Assembly: GCF_013185915.1 (NCBI RefSeq)
Contig: NZ_JAAZUH010000001.1
Coordinates: forward strand, 1,860,001-1,924,000
Length of the DNA stretch: 64,000 nucleotides
Source of the DNA: Stenotrophomonas bentonitica
GTDB taxonomy: Bacteria; Pseudomonadota; Gammaproteobacteria; Xanthomonadales; Xanthomonadaceae
Reading direction: 5' to 3'
Part shown: piece after piece, positions 1 to 9,200 of the stretch
Layout of the letters: each line of letters opens with the position of its first letter
Numbering within the stretch: position 1 is the stretch's first letter
Made by a program: the position numbers and the translations under genes
Notes under the pieces: generated by a model
What the model saw: only the letters and a program-made list of their open reading frames with translations
Databases searched by the model: none
What the model was told of the DNA's origin: nothing

Positions 1-1056
1 CGCGCGCGTTTCAGCGTGGCCGAGGTGGTGGCGCTGACCATGGACTTCTACAAGCGCAACTACATCGAAGGCCTGTTCCTTTCCAGCGGCATCATCCGCA
101 ACGCCGACTACACCATGGAGCAGATGGTGGAAGTGGCGCGCCAGCTGCGCGAGGAGCACCGTTTCGGCGGCTACATCCACCTCAAGACCATTCCCGAGGC
201 CTCGCCGGAACTGCTGGCTGCGGCCGGCCGTTACGCCGATCGACTCTCCATCAACATCGAGCTGCCCACCGAAGAGGGGTTGTCCAGCTTCGCGCCGGAG
301 AAGTCGCTGCCGTCGATCCGCGGTGCGATGGGCGAGCTGCGCTGGCGCATCGAAGAGGCCAAGGAAGCCAAGGCTGCCGCGGCGACGACGGCCGTCACGC
401 CGGTCACTCCGGCCCCGGCCAAGCCGGGCAAGCGCCGCGCCCGCGCGCCAAAATTTGCGCCGGCCGGCCAGAGCACGCAGATGATCGTCGGTGCCGACGG
501 CGCCAGCGACCAGCAGATCCTCACCTCTGCCGACAACCTGTACGGCAACTACCGCATGCGCCGGGTCTACTACTCGGCCTTCAGCCCGATTCCCGACGCC
601 AGCAGCATCCTGCCGCTGCAGGCGCCGCCGCTTGCGCGCGAGCATCGGCTGTACCAGGCCGACTGGCTGCTGCGCTTCTACGGCTACGGCGTGGACGAGA
701 TCACCGACACCACCCAGGGCGGCATGCTCGACCTGGATATCGACCCGAAGATGGCCTGGGCGATCCGCCACCCGGAGAGCTTCCCGGTAGACCTCAACCG
801 GGATTCGAAGGAGATGCTGCTGCGCGTCCCCGGCCTGGGCGTGCGCAACGTGAAACGGGTGCTGATGGCACGCCGTCACGTGCGCCTGCGCGTGGCCGAC
901 GTGGCTCGCCTGCGCGCGCCGATGAGCAAGCTGCTGCCGTTCGTGCAGCTGGCCGACCACCACCCGCGCCGTGCCCTGGACGACCCGGCGGCACTGCGTG
1001 CGCGGTTGGCGCCGCCGCCGCGCCAGGGCTCCCTGTTCGACGCGGTGGCCGGCTGA
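1..1056 (+). CDS. putative DNA modification/repair radical SAM protein (3' part)
   Basis: The reading frame is open from the first base, so the start and the radical SAM CxxxCxxC cluster lie upstream of the window. The visible part has the later half of a TIM-barrel-like domain (for example FYKRNYIEGLFLSSGI) and a basic Ala/Pro-rich linker. It ends in a helix-hairpin-helix-like segment (LLRVPGLGVRNVKRVL), which suggests DNA binding. This architecture matches the family annotated as putative DNA modification/repair radical SAM protein, which is typically encoded beside a UdgX-type glycosylase, as here. The stop codon is one base before the ATG of the next gene, so the two are surely cotranscribed. 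The lesion repaired is not known from sequence. Confidence 0.85.
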   Translation, partial: RARFSVAEVVALTMDFYKRNYIEGLFLSSGIIRNADYTMEQMVEVARQLREEHRFGGYIHLKTIPEASPELLAAAGRYADRLSINIELPTEEGLSSFAPEKSLPSIRGAMGELRWRIEEAKEAKAAAATTAVTPVTPAPAKPGKRRARAPKFAPAGQSTQMIVGADGASDQQILTSADNLYGNYRMRRVYYSAFSPIPDASSILPLQAPPLAREHRLYQADWLLRFYGYGVDEITDTTQGGMLDLDIDPKMAWAIRHPESFPVDLNRDSKEMLLRVPGLGVRNVKRVLMARRHVRLRVADVARLRAPMSKLLPFVQLADHHPRRALDDPAALRARLAPPPRQGSLFDAVAG

Positions 1057-1057
1057 G

Positions 1058-2485
1058 ATGTCGCGCTGGAGTGTGCGGGTGGATCCATCGTGGTCGCTCA
1101 CCGCGTGGCGGGATGCAGCGCGGCTGGCCTTGCAGCGGCAGGTGATGCCCGAACAGCTGGACTGGCTGCACGGCGACGGCGGCGGTCTGCTGGATGCCCC
1201 TGCGCTGCAGCACGCGCTTGCGGAGGCCACGGCTACGCCGGCCGCAGCAGTGCCAAAAGCCTTCGTCGAGCTGGCGTCCACCTGCCTGTGCCACCGCGAC
1301 CCGCACCGCATGTCGCTGCTGTACCGCATGCTGTGGCGCATGACCCACGGCGAACGCGGGCTGCTCGGCAATCCCACCGACCCGGACGTGCTGCGCGCGA
1401 TGGCATTGGCCCAGGCGGTGCGCCGCGACACCCACAAGATGAAGGCCTTCGTGCGCTTCCGCGAAGTACCCGGGCAGCAGGATGCGTTCATTGCGTGGTT
1501 CGAACCGGACCACCACATCGTGGATCGCGTGGCACCGTTCTTCGAGCGCCGGTTCACCGGCATGCGCTGGGCGATCCTCACCCCGTATCGCAGCGTGCGC
1601 TGGGATGGCAAAGAACTTGCCTACGGTCCCGGCGGCAAACAGGCCGATGCACCACGCGAAGACGCGCGCGAAGAACTATGGCGCACCTACTACGCGCATA
1701 TTTTCAATCCAGCCCGCTTGAACACGCGGATGATGCAGCAGGAGATGCCCGCGAAGTACTGGAAGCACCTGCCCGAAGCCAGCCTGTTGCCCACGCTGGT
1801 GCGCGACGCTGGCGACCGGGTGCAGGAGATGCATGATCGCGAAGCACAGGCGCCTCAGCGGCGCATTCCGGAGCGCAGCATTCCCATGCGTGGCCCAGCC
1901 ACTGCCAATGGGGATTCGCTGGACGGACTGCGCGACGCCGCCGCCAACTGCCGGCGCTGCCCGCTCTGGGAGCCCGCCACGCAGACCGTGTTCGGCGAGG
2001 GGCCTTCCGACGCACAGGTCGTGCTGGTAGGCGAACAGCCCGGCGACAGCGAGGACCTGAGCGGTCACCCGTTCGTGGGCCCGGCTGGCCAGCTGTTGAA
2101 CCAGGCGTTGCAGGAACTGGGCATCGACCGCAGCACGCTGTACCTGACCAACGCGGTGAAGCACTTCCGGTTTGAGCGGCGCGGCAAGAAGCGCATCCAT
2201 TCCAAGCCACAGGTCACCCACATCAATGCGTGCCGACCGTGGCTGATGGCGGAAATAGAGCAGATCAGCCCCAAGGTGATCGTGTGCCTGGGTGCCAGCG
2301 CCGCAAGGGCGGTGTTCGGCAGCGGCTTCAACCTCACCCGCGATCGTGGCCGCTGGCACACGCTGGAAGATGGCACACGTGGCTTTGCGACCGTGCATCC
2401 ATCATGGGTGCTGCGGCAGGACCCTGAAAAGCGTGAAGCAGGCTACCAGCTGTTCCGCGAAGACCTGCGCCGGTTGCAGGAGTAG
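1058..2485 (+). CDS. udgX: UdgX-family uracil-DNA binding protein fused to a DUF4130 domain
   Basis: The 475-residue protein has an N-terminal DUF4130-type domain, about residues 1-270, of the kind found with radical SAM repair proteins. A family 4-like uracil-DNA glycosylase domain follows, from about residue 287. Motif A reads GEQPGDSEDL (325-334). A KKRIH loop ends at His381; in characterised UdgX the equivalent KRRIH histidine forms a covalent bond to the abasic sugar after uracil excision. The Cys-rich start of the domain (CRRCPLW) and later cysteines could hold the Fe-S cluster. ATG 1058 is chosen because it follows the upstream stop by one base; an in-frame start at 971 would overlap the previous gene. 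The stop codon is supplied by the GTAG of a SMAG repeat. Confidence 0.9.
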   Translation: MSRWSVRVDPSWSLTAWRDAARLALQRQVMPEQLDWLHGDGGGLLDAPALQHALAEATATPAAAVPKAFVELASTCLCHRDPHRMSLLYRMLWRMTHGERGLLGNPTDPDVLRAMALAQAVRRDTHKMKAFVRFREVPGQQDAFIAWFEPDHHIVDRVAPFFERRFTGMRWAILTPYRSVRWDGKELAYGPGGKQADAPREDAREELWRTYYAHIFNPARLNTRMMQQEMPAKYWKHLPEASLLPTLVRDAGDRVQEMHDREAQAPQRRIPERSIPMRGPATANGDSLDGLRDAAANCRRCPLWEPATQTVFGEGPSDAQVVLVGEQPGDSEDLSGHPFVGPAGQLLNQALQELGIDRSTLYLTNAVKHFRFERRGKKRIHSKPQVTHINACRPWLMAEIEQISPKVIVCLGASAARAVFGSGFNLTRDRGRWHTLEDGTRGFATVHPSWVLRQDPEKREAGYQLFREDLRRLQE

Positions 2486-2542
2486 AGCGGGGCTCTGCCC
2501 CGCTCGCGTGAACCCATGCAGCGGGGCAGAGCCCCGCTCTAC
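2482..2542. repeat. Inverted pair of SMAG-type (GTAG) palindromic repeats
   Basis: Two 23-nt copies (2482-2504 and 2520-2542) are perfect inverted repeats separated by 15 nt. Each is GTAG followed by an 8-bp hairpin (AGCGGGGC / GCCCCGCT, 3-nt loop). The family matches the SMAG repeats known from S. maltophilia. The pair sits exactly between two convergent genes. The TAG of the left copy is the stop of the udgX gene, and the G of the right copy is the last base of the CBS gene stop codon. It probably acts as a bidirectional transcript 3' end. Confidence 0.88.
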
Positions 2543-2973
2543 TAGTGCGCGGCCATGTAGATGTCCTGCAGCACCGCCTTCTCCAGCTCCAGCTCGCTGA
2601 GCAGGTTCTTGACGATGTCGCCCAGGCTCAGGATGCCCACCAGGCGGCTGCCGTCGGTCACCATCAGATGGCGGTGGCGCGAGTAGGTCATCAGCGCCAT
2701 CGCCTGCTTCAGCGTTGCGTCCGGCGAAATGCCTTCCAGGCCGGCCGAGGGCAACGAGGAGATCACGCGACGGCCGGCCTGCGGGCCGTCGTCGGCCAGG
2801 CTGCGCACGATGTCCTTCTCGGAAATGATCCGTACCGGCACGTCGTCCCGGGTCACCACGAGGGCGGCGATCCGGTGCGCGCTCATCTTGTGGGCGGCGG
2901 CGCCGATCGTGTCTTCAACGTCGATGGTGACTACAGCGTCTTTCTTGGAGTGCAGAAGCTCGCGAACGTTCAT
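2542..2973 (-). CDS. CBS domain-pair protein
   Basis: A 143-residue cytoplasmic protein made almost wholly of two CBS motifs (about residues 8-60 and 72-125), for example VRIISEKDIVRSL and HRHLMVTDGSRLVGILSLGDIV. CBS pairs usually bind adenosine nucleotides and tune partner proteins. No catalytic domain is fused, so it is a stand-alone sensor module. The ATG at 2973 is preceded by an AGGAA ribosome site 6 nt away; the frame stays open further upstream but with unrelated sequence and no ribosome site. It is convergent with the udgX gene. Confidence 0.9.
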   Translation of the reverse strand: MNVRELLHSKKDAVVTIDVEDTIGAAAHKMSAHRIAALVVTRDDVPVRIISEKDIVRSLADDGPQAGRRVISSLPSAGLEGISPDATLKQAMALMTYSRHRHLMVTDGSRLVGILSLGDIVKNLLSELELEKAVLQDIYMAAH

Positions 2974-3110
2974 TCTTATTCCTGTTACAGACTGGTTAAA
3001 GCCACACGCCTTGCGTGGTGGGACCGATTGACGCAGCCAAGGGCTACAGCCCGAGAATGGCATTACGACTAGAACCGACGCTGAATGTCGCTGTCGCCCC
3101 CGACTAAAGT

Positions 3111-3134
3111 TTTGCCGACGCCAGAAACGGCAAA
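3111..3134. promoter_or_regulatory. Inverted repeat TTTGCCG-N10-CGGCAAA
   Basis: A perfect 7-bp inverted repeat with a 10-nt spacer lies in the 285-nt divergent region between the CBS gene and eptA, 125 nt before the eptA start. The spacing puts the half-sites about 1.6 helical turns apart. It could be a regulator operator for either gene. I could not place convincing -35/-10 boxes around it. Confidence 0.35.
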
Positions 3135-3258
3135 GCAGGACCCCGCCTGAAGCCGCGCCCGCCTTCCGGGTTCTTAACAACTCCGGCCGGTTCTCCGACC
3201 TAAATCCGACGAACATCCCCCCAAGCTTGCCGCCGGTTTACTTTCATCGGCATCGGGC

Positions 3259-4965
3259 ATGGCTTCAGCGAACGCAACACAGGCGGCGGTCCAGCAGGAC
3301 ATCTCGGCGCGCGACTCCGGTGGGGGCGTCCGTCTCTGGAGCTACCTGGGCGGCTGGCGACCCGAGGTCAGCCAGGAAACCCTGATCCTGGCCTGCAGCC
3401 TGTTCTTCGCGGCGGTCAGCAACGGTCCCTTCTGGAAGGCGGCCTACGCACTGCACCCGGGCAACCTGCTGTTCTCGACGGCGTTGCTGGGCCTGCTGGT
3501 CGCGGCCAACGGCCTGCTGCTGTCCCTGCTGATCTGGCGCTGGAGCGCCAAGCCGGTCATCACCGCGCTGCTGGTGGTTACCGCCATGGCCGTGCATTAC
3601 ATGACCACCTACGGGGTGTTCATGGATGCGGACATGGTGCGCAACGTGCTCCAGACCGATGTGAAGGAATCGCGGGAACTGATGACGCCCAGCCTGCTGC
3701 TGCCGTTGCTGGTGTTCGCCGCGCTGCCCGCCGTGGCGGTGTGGCGCGTGCGGATCAAGCCGCGCACTGCACTGCGCACGCTCTGGATCCGCCCGCTCTT
3801 CATGGTCGCGCTGCTGGTGGTGGGCGCGGGCAGCGTGATGTTGGCCAACGCCGATGTCGCTTCCATGCTGCGCAACCATCGCGAGATCAAGTACCTGGCG
3901 ACCCCGCTCAACTACATCGTCGGGCTGCAGCAGAACCTGCGTTCCAGTTCGCCGATCAAGAAGGTGCCCAAGACGCAGATCGCCATGGATGCCGTTCGCG
4001 TTCCTTCGGCCGCAGGCGCCAAGCCGCGCCTGGTAGTCCTTGTCGTCGGCGAAACGGTGCGCGCGCAGAACTGGGGCCTGAACGGCTACGCCCGCCAGAC
4101 CACCCCCGAACTTGCGCGCATCGGCGTGGTGAACTTCCCGGACATGCATTCGTGCGGCACCAGCACCGAGGTGTCGGTGCCCTGCATGTTCTCCCAGTTG
4201 GGCCGCCGCAATTACGATGAGGAGCAGATCCGCTCGCAGCAGTCGCTGCTGAATGTACTCAACACCGTGGGCGTCAGCACCCTGTGGCGCGACAACCAGT
4301 CCGGCTGCAAGGGCGTCTGTGAGAACACCCCGTTCGAGTCGGTGTCCGACGCCACCGATCCGACGCTGTGCGCCAAGGGTCGCTGCATGGATGAGATCCT
4401 GGTGAAGGGCCTGGCAGACAAGATGCGCGCCACCCCGGGCGACAAGTTCGTCGTACTGCACCAGCTCGGCAACCACGGTCCCAGCTACTTCCAGCGTTAT
4501 CCCGAGGCCTTCCACCAGTTCACGCCGCCGTGCGAGAACCCGGAGCTGGGCAACTGCCCGAAAGAGCAGATCGTGAACGCGTACGACAACGCGGTTCTGT
4601 ACACCGACCATTTCCTGGCCAAGACCATTCATGAGCTGCAGGCCATGGACGACTACGACACGGCGATGATCTACGTGTCCGACCACGGCGAGTCGCTGGG
4701 TGAGAAGGGCCTGTACCTGCATGGCGTTCCGTATGCCATCGCGCCGGCGGAACAGACCTCGGTGCCGATGGTGATGTGGTTCTCCAGCGGCTTCTCGGCC
4801 TCGCGCGGGCTGGATACCCGATGCCTGGAGCAGCGCGCAATGCAGCGCACCGACCATGACGCGCTGTTCTCTTCAATCCTCGGCCTGATGCAGGTCAAGA
4901 CCCGGGCCTACGACGAGACCGAGGATGTGTTCGCCTCCTGCCTGAGGACCGCAGCCCGCAGCTGA
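3259..4965 (+). CDS. eptA: Lipid A phosphoethanolamine transferase
   Basis: The 568-residue inner-membrane enzyme moves phosphoethanolamine from phosphatidylethanolamine to lipid A phosphates, lowering surface charge; the family includes EptA and MCR and is linked to polymyxin tolerance. About five hydrophobic segments occupy residues 45-200, followed by a periplasmic sulfatase-like domain. Key residues are present: metal ligand Glu265 (GETVRAQNW), nucleophile Thr303 in CGTSTEVSVPC with the two cysteines placed as in MCR-1 (C299/C309), and DHGE at 475-478. Further paired cysteines fit the family disulfides. Length is normal (MCR-1 is 541). A two-component pair follows on the same strand 101 nt downstream and may be functionally linked, though that is inference. 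Confidence 0.93.
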   Translation: MASANATQAAVQQDISARDSGGGVRLWSYLGGWRPEVSQETLILACSLFFAAVSNGPFWKAAYALHPGNLLFSTALLGLLVAANGLLLSLLIWRWSAKPVITALLVVTAMAVHYMTTYGVFMDADMVRNVLQTDVKESRELMTPSLLLPLLVFAALPAVAVWRVRIKPRTALRTLWIRPLFMVALLVVGAGSVMLANADVASMLRNHREIKYLATPLNYIVGLQQNLRSSSPIKKVPKTQIAMDAVRVPSAAGAKPRLVVLVVGETVRAQNWGLNGYARQTTPELARIGVVNFPDMHSCGTSTEVSVPCMFSQLGRRNYDEEQIRSQQSLLNVLNTVGVSTLWRDNQSGCKGVCENTPFESVSDATDPTLCAKGRCMDEILVKGLADKMRATPGDKFVVLHQLGNHGPSYFQRYPEAFHQFTPPCENPELGNCPKEQIVNAYDNAVLYTDHFLAKTIHELQAMDDYDTAMIYVSDHGESLGEKGLYLHGVPYAIAPAEQTSVPMVMWFSSGFSASRGLDTRCLEQRAMQRTDHDALFSSILGLMQVKTRAYDETEDVFASCLRTAARS

Positions 4966-5066
4966 CGAATGACCCCCAAGCGGGTGTAGGATGCCGGTCT
5001 AGCTGGACGCAGTTTGGGAACCTTCCGATTTTTCGCCGATAGAGCCTGCCGCAAGGGAGCCACGGT

Positions 5067-6230
5067 ATGAATGCGGTCGAACAGAAGCCCTGCATCCTGG
5101 TCGTTGATGACACGCCCGAGAACCTCTCCCTGATGAGCGAGCTCCTCCGGGAGGAGTACCAGGTCAAGCTGGCCCCCAGCGGGGAGCGCGGGCTGCAGAT
5201 CGCGGCGGCCGAGCCGCAGCCCGACCTGATCCTGCTCGACATCATGATGCCCGGCATGGACGGCTACCAGGTCATGCAGCAACTCCAGGCCGACAAGGCC
5301 ACCCGCGATATCCCGGTGATCTTCCTGACCGCACTGGCCGGGGTGGACGACGAGCGCCGGGGCCTGGAGCTGGGGGCGGTGGACTACATCACCAAGCCGA
5401 TCAGCCCCTCCATCGCCCTGGCCCGGGTGCGCAACCACCTGCAGCTGAAGATGGTGCGCGACTTCATGCAGTACCGGAACGAGTACCTCAACCGCGAGGT
5501 CGCGCGCCGGACCCGCCAGCTCAGCGCCATCCAGGACGTCACGATCCGCGCCATGGCCTCGCTGGCCGAAACCCGCGACAACGAGACCGGCAGCCACATC
5601 CGGCGCACCCAGGCCTACGTAAAACTACTGGCCGAACAGCTGCGCGACCATCCCCGCTTCCGCGACTTCTGCACGCCCGCCAACATCGACATCCTGTTCA
5701 AGTCTGCCCCGCTCCATGACATCGGCAAGGTCGGCATCCCCGACCATGTGCTGCTCAAGCCGGGCAAGCTCACCGCGGACGAGTTCGAGATCATCAAGCA
5801 GCATCCGCGCATCGGCCGCGACGCCATCGCGCGGGCATTGGCCGACCTCGGCGACGAGGATGCGCAGTTCCTGCAGGTCGCGCAGGACATCGCGTATGGC
5901 CACCATGAGAAGTGGGATGGTTCCGGTTACCCACAGGGTGCGTGGGGCGACGCGATCCCCCTGCCCGCGCGGCTGATGGCGCTGGCCGACGTCTACGACG
6001 CCCTGATCAGTCGGCGCGTCTACAAGCCCGCGATGCCGCATACGGACGCCGTGGCGATGATCGCGCAGGGGCGCGGCACCCACTTCGACCCGGACGTCAC
6101 CGACGCGTTCCTGGCCATCCAGCATGCATTCGAGCAGGTTGCACGGCAGTTCGCCGACGGCGATGGCGAAACCCTCCGCGAAGCCGTGCGCATGCATAAC
6201 GCGATCGGAACCGAAGCCGACGAGCTCTGA
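5067..6230 (+). CDS. Response regulator with HD-GYP c-di-GMP phosphodiesterase domain
   Basis: 387 residues. An N-terminal receiver (1-125, phosphoacceptor Asp58 in LLDIMMPGMDG) is followed by a short linker and an HD-GYP domain (about 165-370). The HD dyad is H217/D218 in HDIGKVGIPD, and the GYP motif is at 287-289 (GSGYPQG), so the phosphodiesterase looks catalytically intact. Such proteins degrade c-di-GMP in response to a kinase. The architecture equals that of RpfG, but the neighbourhood lacks rpfF/rpfC, so I do not name it rpfG. A hybrid kinase follows after 20 nt and is the obvious partner. AGGGAG upstream provides a ribosome site. Confidence 0.92.
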   Translation: MNAVEQKPCILVVDDTPENLSLMSELLREEYQVKLAPSGERGLQIAAAEPQPDLILLDIMMPGMDGYQVMQQLQADKATRDIPVIFLTALAGVDDERRGLELGAVDYITKPISPSIALARVRNHLQLKMVRDFMQYRNEYLNREVARRTRQLSAIQDVTIRAMASLAETRDNETGSHIRRTQAYVKLLAEQLRDHPRFRDFCTPANIDILFKSAPLHDIGKVGIPDHVLLKPGKLTADEFEIIKQHPRIGRDAIARALADLGDEDAQFLQVAQDIAYGHHEKWDGSGYPQGAWGDAIPLPARLMALADVYDALISRRVYKPAMPHTDAVAMIAQGRGTHFDPDVTDAFLAIQHAFEQVARQFADGDGETLREAVRMHNAIGTEADEL

Positions 6231-6250
6231 TCCCCTGCACGGAGATTCCC

Positions 6251-9200
6251 GTGGACACAGCACACGCGCATGACCTGCAGGCATTGGAAGCGCACCGGCA
6301 GCGGCTGGTGGCCCTGTTCGACGCGCTGCCGGTGGGGGTGATGCTGTTCGACGCCCGCGGGCGGGTAGTGGAAGCCAACCATGTGGCGCTGCGCCTGACC
6401 GGCACCAGCATGGAAGCGCTGCGGGCGCGCGACCTGATCGGCTGGCAGGTGCTGCGTGCCGACCTGACCCCGATGAGGCCGAACGAGTACCCGGCCAGCA
6501 TTACGCTGCGCACGGGCAATGCCGCGCATGGCATCGAAATGGGCATCCGGCAGGCGTCCGGTGAACTGACGTGGCTGAGCGCAAGCGCTACGCCAATTGG
6601 CGTTCGCGCCAGTGGCGGTGTCGCGGTAGCCTTTGAAGACATCACCGAGCGCAAGCGCACCGAGCAGACCCTGCGGCGGATGAACTTCCTTTCCGACGTA
6701 GCGTTGGAACTGACCAGCAGCGCGTACTGGCATATCGACTTCAGCGATGCCGAAACATACTACGCGTCGCCACGCGCCGCCGAGATCTTCGGCGAAGTGG
6801 CCCGCGAGGATGGACGTTACGACCTGCAGCGCGAATGGCTGGACCGGGTGATCGCGGCCGATCCTGGTGCGGCTGCAGGTGTCAGCGAGCGTTTCCTGGG
6901 CGCGATTGAAGGTCACTACGCGCATTACGAGGCAACCTACCCCTACCGGCGTCCGAACGATGGCACCACGATCTGGCTGCGTTCGGCGGGACGCCTGGAA
7001 CGAGATGGGACAACGGGTGCGCCACGCTACATGTACGGCGTCAACCAGGACATCTCGCGCCACAAGGCTACCGAGCATGCGCTCGAGAAGGCGACCCAGG
7101 CCAAGAGCGAGTTCCTGGCCAACATGAGCCATGAGATCCGCACGCCGATGAACGCCATCATCGGCATGTCCCACCTGGCGTTGCAGACCGAGCTGAGCGC
7201 GCGCCAGCGGGGTTACATCGAAAAGGTCAGCCGGGCCGCCGACCACCTGCTGCAGATCATCAACGACATCCTCGACTTCTCGAAGATCGAGGCAGGAAAG
7301 CTTGAGCTTGAAAAGACCGAGTTCAGGCTGGAAGACGTGTTTGAGCAGCTGGCCAACCTGCTCGGCGTGGGGGCCGAGAACAAGGGGCTGGAACTGCTGT
7401 TCGAGATTCCGGAGGCGGCGCCCGGCACGCTCGTCGGCGACCCGCTGCGCCTGGCCCAGGTGCTGATCAACCTGGGCAACAACGCGCTCAAGTTCACCCC
7501 TCGCGGCGAAGTGGTGGTCGGGGTAGAAATGCTGGAACGCGATGACGTCGCCACCACCCTGCACTTCTGGGTGCGCGACAGCGGCATCGGCATGGATCCG
7601 GCGCAGTGCGCGCGCCTGTTCCAGAGCTTCATCCAGGCCGACGCCTCCACCACCCGCAAGTACGGCGGCACCGGTCTGGGCCTGGTCATCTGCAAGAACC
7701 TGGTTGAAGCGATGGGCGGCCGGATCTGGGTCGAGAGCACGCCGGGAGTGGGCTCGACCTTCCATTTCCAGGCGCGCTTCGGGACCCGCGAGGGCATCTA
7801 CAGCCGGCGCATGTTCCGCGCCGATGAACTGGTCGGCGTGCGGGTGCTGGTGGTGGACGACAATGCCGCCGCGCGCGAGATCCTCTCCAGCATGGCGCGC
7901 TCGTTCGGGCTGGAAGTGGACCTGGAAGTGGACGGCGCCACCGCGCTGCAGGCCATCAACCGCGCATGCGCGGAATCGGCGCCCTACGACCTGGTGCTGA
8001 TGGACTGGAAGATGCCCGGCATGGACGGTGTCCAGACCATGCAGCAGGTCCAGGCGCAGCATGGCCCGCGCTCCCCCGCCGTCATCATGGTGACCGCCTA
8101 CGGGCGCGAGGACGCACTCAACCAGGCGCGCGAACGCGATGTCGCCCTGCGCGCGTTGCTGACCAAACCGGTAACGCCGTCCACCCTGCTTGAAGCCGTC
8201 GGCTCGGCACTCGATCTCGGCACTCTGGTGGACACGCGGGCCAACGAGCGCGCGGTGGCGCACGCCGACGTCTTCGCGCAGCTGACCGGGCTGCGGGTGC
8301 TGCTGGTGGAGGACAACGAGCTCAACCAGGAACTGGCCATGGAGCTGCTGGGCCAGGCCGGCATGCAGGTGGTGCTCGCGCAGAACGGGCAGGAGGCCGT
8401 CGACCTGCTTGCGCGCGATGCCGGCTTTGACGGGGTGCTGATGGACTGCCAGATGCCGGTGATGGACGGCTACACCGCCACCCGTGAAATCCGCCAGACC
8501 CTTGGCCTGGCCACCCTGCCGATCCTGGCGATGACTGCCAATGCGATGGCCGGGGACCGCGAAAAGGTGCTGGCGGCGGGTATGAACGACCACATCGCCA
8601 AACCGCTGCAGATCGGCCCGATGTTCGCAACGATTGCCAAGTGGTTCTGCACGCGCGATACCGCCGTGCCGTCCGCGTCTCGGGTCGCCGAAGACGCTCC
8701 CGCCCTCAACGTCCCAGTCGATCTGGACACCCTGCCCGGGATCGACGCCAAGGTCGGCATGGCAGGCACGATGAACAACCAGGCCCTATACCGCCGCCTG
8801 CTCGCCAGCTTCAGCCGCAGCAACCGCGACTTCGCCAGTGCCTTCCGCAGTAGCTGGCCGGACGACGCGCAGCTGGCCGTGCGAATGGCGCACACCCTGA
8901 AAGGCACCGCCGGCACCATTGGCGCGAGCGCCGTACAGCGTGCTGCGGCCGAACTGGAAAGGGCGTGCAGGGACACCGATGCGCATGCGGAAGTGGGACC
9001 GCTGCTGGCAGATGTCGAGCGTGAGCTCCACACTGTGCTTGACGGCCTGCAGGACTTCGACGATGCGTCGGACGAAGCGGTCGGCGTAGCGATCCGGGCG
9101 ACACTGCAGCCCCGCCTCCCCGTGGCAGAGGTCGAGCGCTTGAAGGCGCTTCTTGCGAACAGTGATGCGGACGCACTGCCGTTGATGACCGAGCTCCGCA

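Noticed and set aside
6020..8593. 857-codon open frame opposite the hybrid kinase
   Set aside because: Antisense shadow of a kinase with all expected motifs; composition dominated by His, Gln, Arg and Ala. Similar long shadows at 29099-31111, 37734-39797 and 42990-45176 were rejected for the same reason.
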